Positions 62,335-64,000 of a DNA stretch of 64,000 nucleotides are shown one piece after another. Source of the DNA: Spirodela intermedia (Eukaryota; Streptophyta; Magnoliopsida; Alismatales; Araceae); NCBI GenBank assembly GCA_902729315.2, contig LR746279.1, positions 3,938,001 to 4,002,000 of the forward strand, read 5' to 3'. Position 1 is the stretch's first letter, and each line of letters opens with the position of its first letter. Position numbers and translations under genes: made by a program. The notes below the pieces were generated by a model. That model was not told the origin of the DNA. It ran no database searches and was given only the letters and a program-made list of their open reading frames with translations.

Positions 62335-64000
62335 TAGATTTATGTGTTTTAATTAGTTTATTATTTGATTTTATTTTGTTAACTTGCAGAATAAATATAA
62401 GATATATTTTTAATTTTAAAAATCTAAAGTTAAAATACTTAGCATATTTTTTGTTAAAATATAAAAAACTCTTCCACCTATTGGTAAGTTGGCACTCGAT
62501 AGCTGACCTAGAGGGGGGACAACAGTCGAGTGGGTAGACCTAGACTAGGGGGAGTCATGAGCTGGGCTCGAGTGGCGAAGGCCTTGCTCCGTGGCGTGTG
62601 CATTGCTCCCCTTCCACATCTCGATGTTCTATTGATCGTGGGGCAAGGAGCACCTGTACACACGTGTGCACGCGAAGGCAGACCACCTTATTGCCTTCTC
62701 CCAAGATGGTCTTGAGTATTATTTTATTTCTGAAGAAGGGATCTCTATTGAGACTATAGCTTTGGTTTATATTTAGGGTATGTCTGAAATATCTCTGATG
62801 TGGGACTAAACATTTTCGTATGTTTCAGTGCAGTCATTTGGAGCACAGTGTGATCCAGTAGTACGTAGCAAGTCACATCATCAGATTCACTAGATCCTAC
62901 AATTGGCGAATTGTCACGATACTAGATGTGAAAAGTGATCCATCAGTGGTTTGTGAATCCAATGCCACTCAACATGTACATGGCCTTGAAGGATGATCCG
63001 ATGGCTAGGGAGGTGTCATGGTACCAAGAGCTTAAGTTTCCGATCGGTAGTGATTTACGGCGAGTTAATCCTACGTCCCTCAACGCGCCACGTGACCAAA
63101 CATATCTCATCCAATGACTTGTGAAGCACCACGATACTAGGAACTTAAGTTTTCACACGTATCACTGTTAAGGATATAAAGACAATAATTAATTATTATT
63201 TGGTAAAATAGATTTTATTGATTATCTTTAAGATCCTGATGGTAGTCGTAAATACGTCAATCCATTCTTCCCTCCTTTTGTGTGATCGACGTCTTCGGCA
63301 ATCAGCAAGTTTCTTCCTTCCTCTCTCAACTACACTCAAGGCCTCTAATGAGTGGTCAGCTCTTCCCTTCTTTCTCTAGATGACAGTGATAGTGTGGTCA
63401 ACCCCTCTTCTGGCAAATCTCTCTGGTAAACGGCGCAACACTTTTGGAAGATATTTTTGTGACTTCCGGTGTGGTGTGGCATGTCTGGAATAAACCAAGT
63501 CACCACACTAATGTTTCTAGTTGCCCAAGAGGTAGACTAAACTTAGGCAACAATTTACTTCCTACTTTTAGCATTTACTTACCTACTTTTGTTATTTATT
63601 TGTATTTTACAGCAAGCTATTTCTGTTTCATGCACATTTTGATTGAAATGAGTAGAACTAACTCAAAACTTGATGAATGATCTTCGTTCTTCTTCTAAAT
63701 CCTCCAAAACTCGTCTGAGATTAAGCTAAGATCATTTCCAACTTGTTTTCTATTGATTTTTATAGTCGAATCTCAACATATTCATGTTCCCGATGTTCCA
63801 TGAATAACGAGTATTTTTCTATTTTTGAACACAAAATCACTAAGATTAAAGGCTGATTAATGAGCATTCAACAGTTAAAATAAGTTGGAGACATTCACGG
63901 CTGACCTCATGTCATGTGTGTGAATCCTCGAGCACACATTTGTCTGAGAAAATGGGTTGATTGTATTTCTCTCTTCCTTCATTTTCATCTTATTTCTCTC
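62335..64000 (+). mobile_element. Second LTR-like family, right copy (runs off the window)
   Basis: This is collinear with 16,440-18,060 and includes GGGGGAGTCATGAGCTGGG, CCTTATTGCCTTCTCCCAAG, CTGATGTGGGACTAAA and the CT-rich tract at the very end. It begins where the Copia-derived spacer stops matching its counterpart at 50,730, so it is an insertion. The right end is not in the window. Confidence 0.55.

Overview
The window is nuclear DNA of a flowering plant. The evidence is spliced GT-AG genes, a plant CESA6-clade cellulose synthase, a cytosolic ribosomal protein gene with a telo-box, and a large load of LTR retrotransposons. The coding exons are GC-rich against an AT-rich background, which suggests a monocot, but I cannot name a species.

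Left part (1-11,180). Two conventional genes lie head to tail on the minus strand. The first is a complete 14-exon cellulose synthase catalytic subunit of the CESA6 type (6559 down to 1763; 1,085 residues by my splice model). The second is a 5-exon cytosolic ribosomal protein S15/uS19 gene (11036 down to 8555; 152 residues), whose first coding exon is only the ATG. Introns and leaders carry many purine/pyrimidine microsatellites.

Middle (11,180-18,950). This is AT-rich repeat debris: a decayed SIRE-like Copia gag, a minus-strand Gypsy LTR fragment, an LTR-like promoter region with clustered heat-shock-element-like motifs ahead of a TATA box, and a second LTR-like family that recurs at the right edge of the window.

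Right part (18,950-64,000). A clustered array of a roughly 3-kb unit is the most notable content. Six units (A, B, D, E, F, G; all on the minus strand) each hold an intact small ORF of 69-92 codons. Each ORF encodes an N-terminal signal peptide, a variable middle and a conserved C-terminal core of the form P-S-[H/N]-x-P-A-P-P. The core sits at residues 60-67 in all six with no indel before it. Each ORF has a TATA box 75-78 bp upstream and a shared promoter block with TTGAC (W-box-like) cores. I do not recognise the family; it looks like a cluster of secreted, possibly processed peptide precursors. Units A and F are almost identical over about 2.6 kb, and D shares part of that tract, which implies very recent duplication or gene conversion.

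The peptide units are interleaved with copies of one decayed Copia element on the plus strand (integrase, RT and RNase H remnants). This suggests that blocks of peptide gene plus Copia were duplicated together. Later insertions cut these Copia copies: a complete non-autonomous Gypsy-type element with a 5-bp target duplication (27,994-35,746), a deleted minus-strand relative (43,051-47,224) and a minus-strand solo LTR (48,036-49,740).
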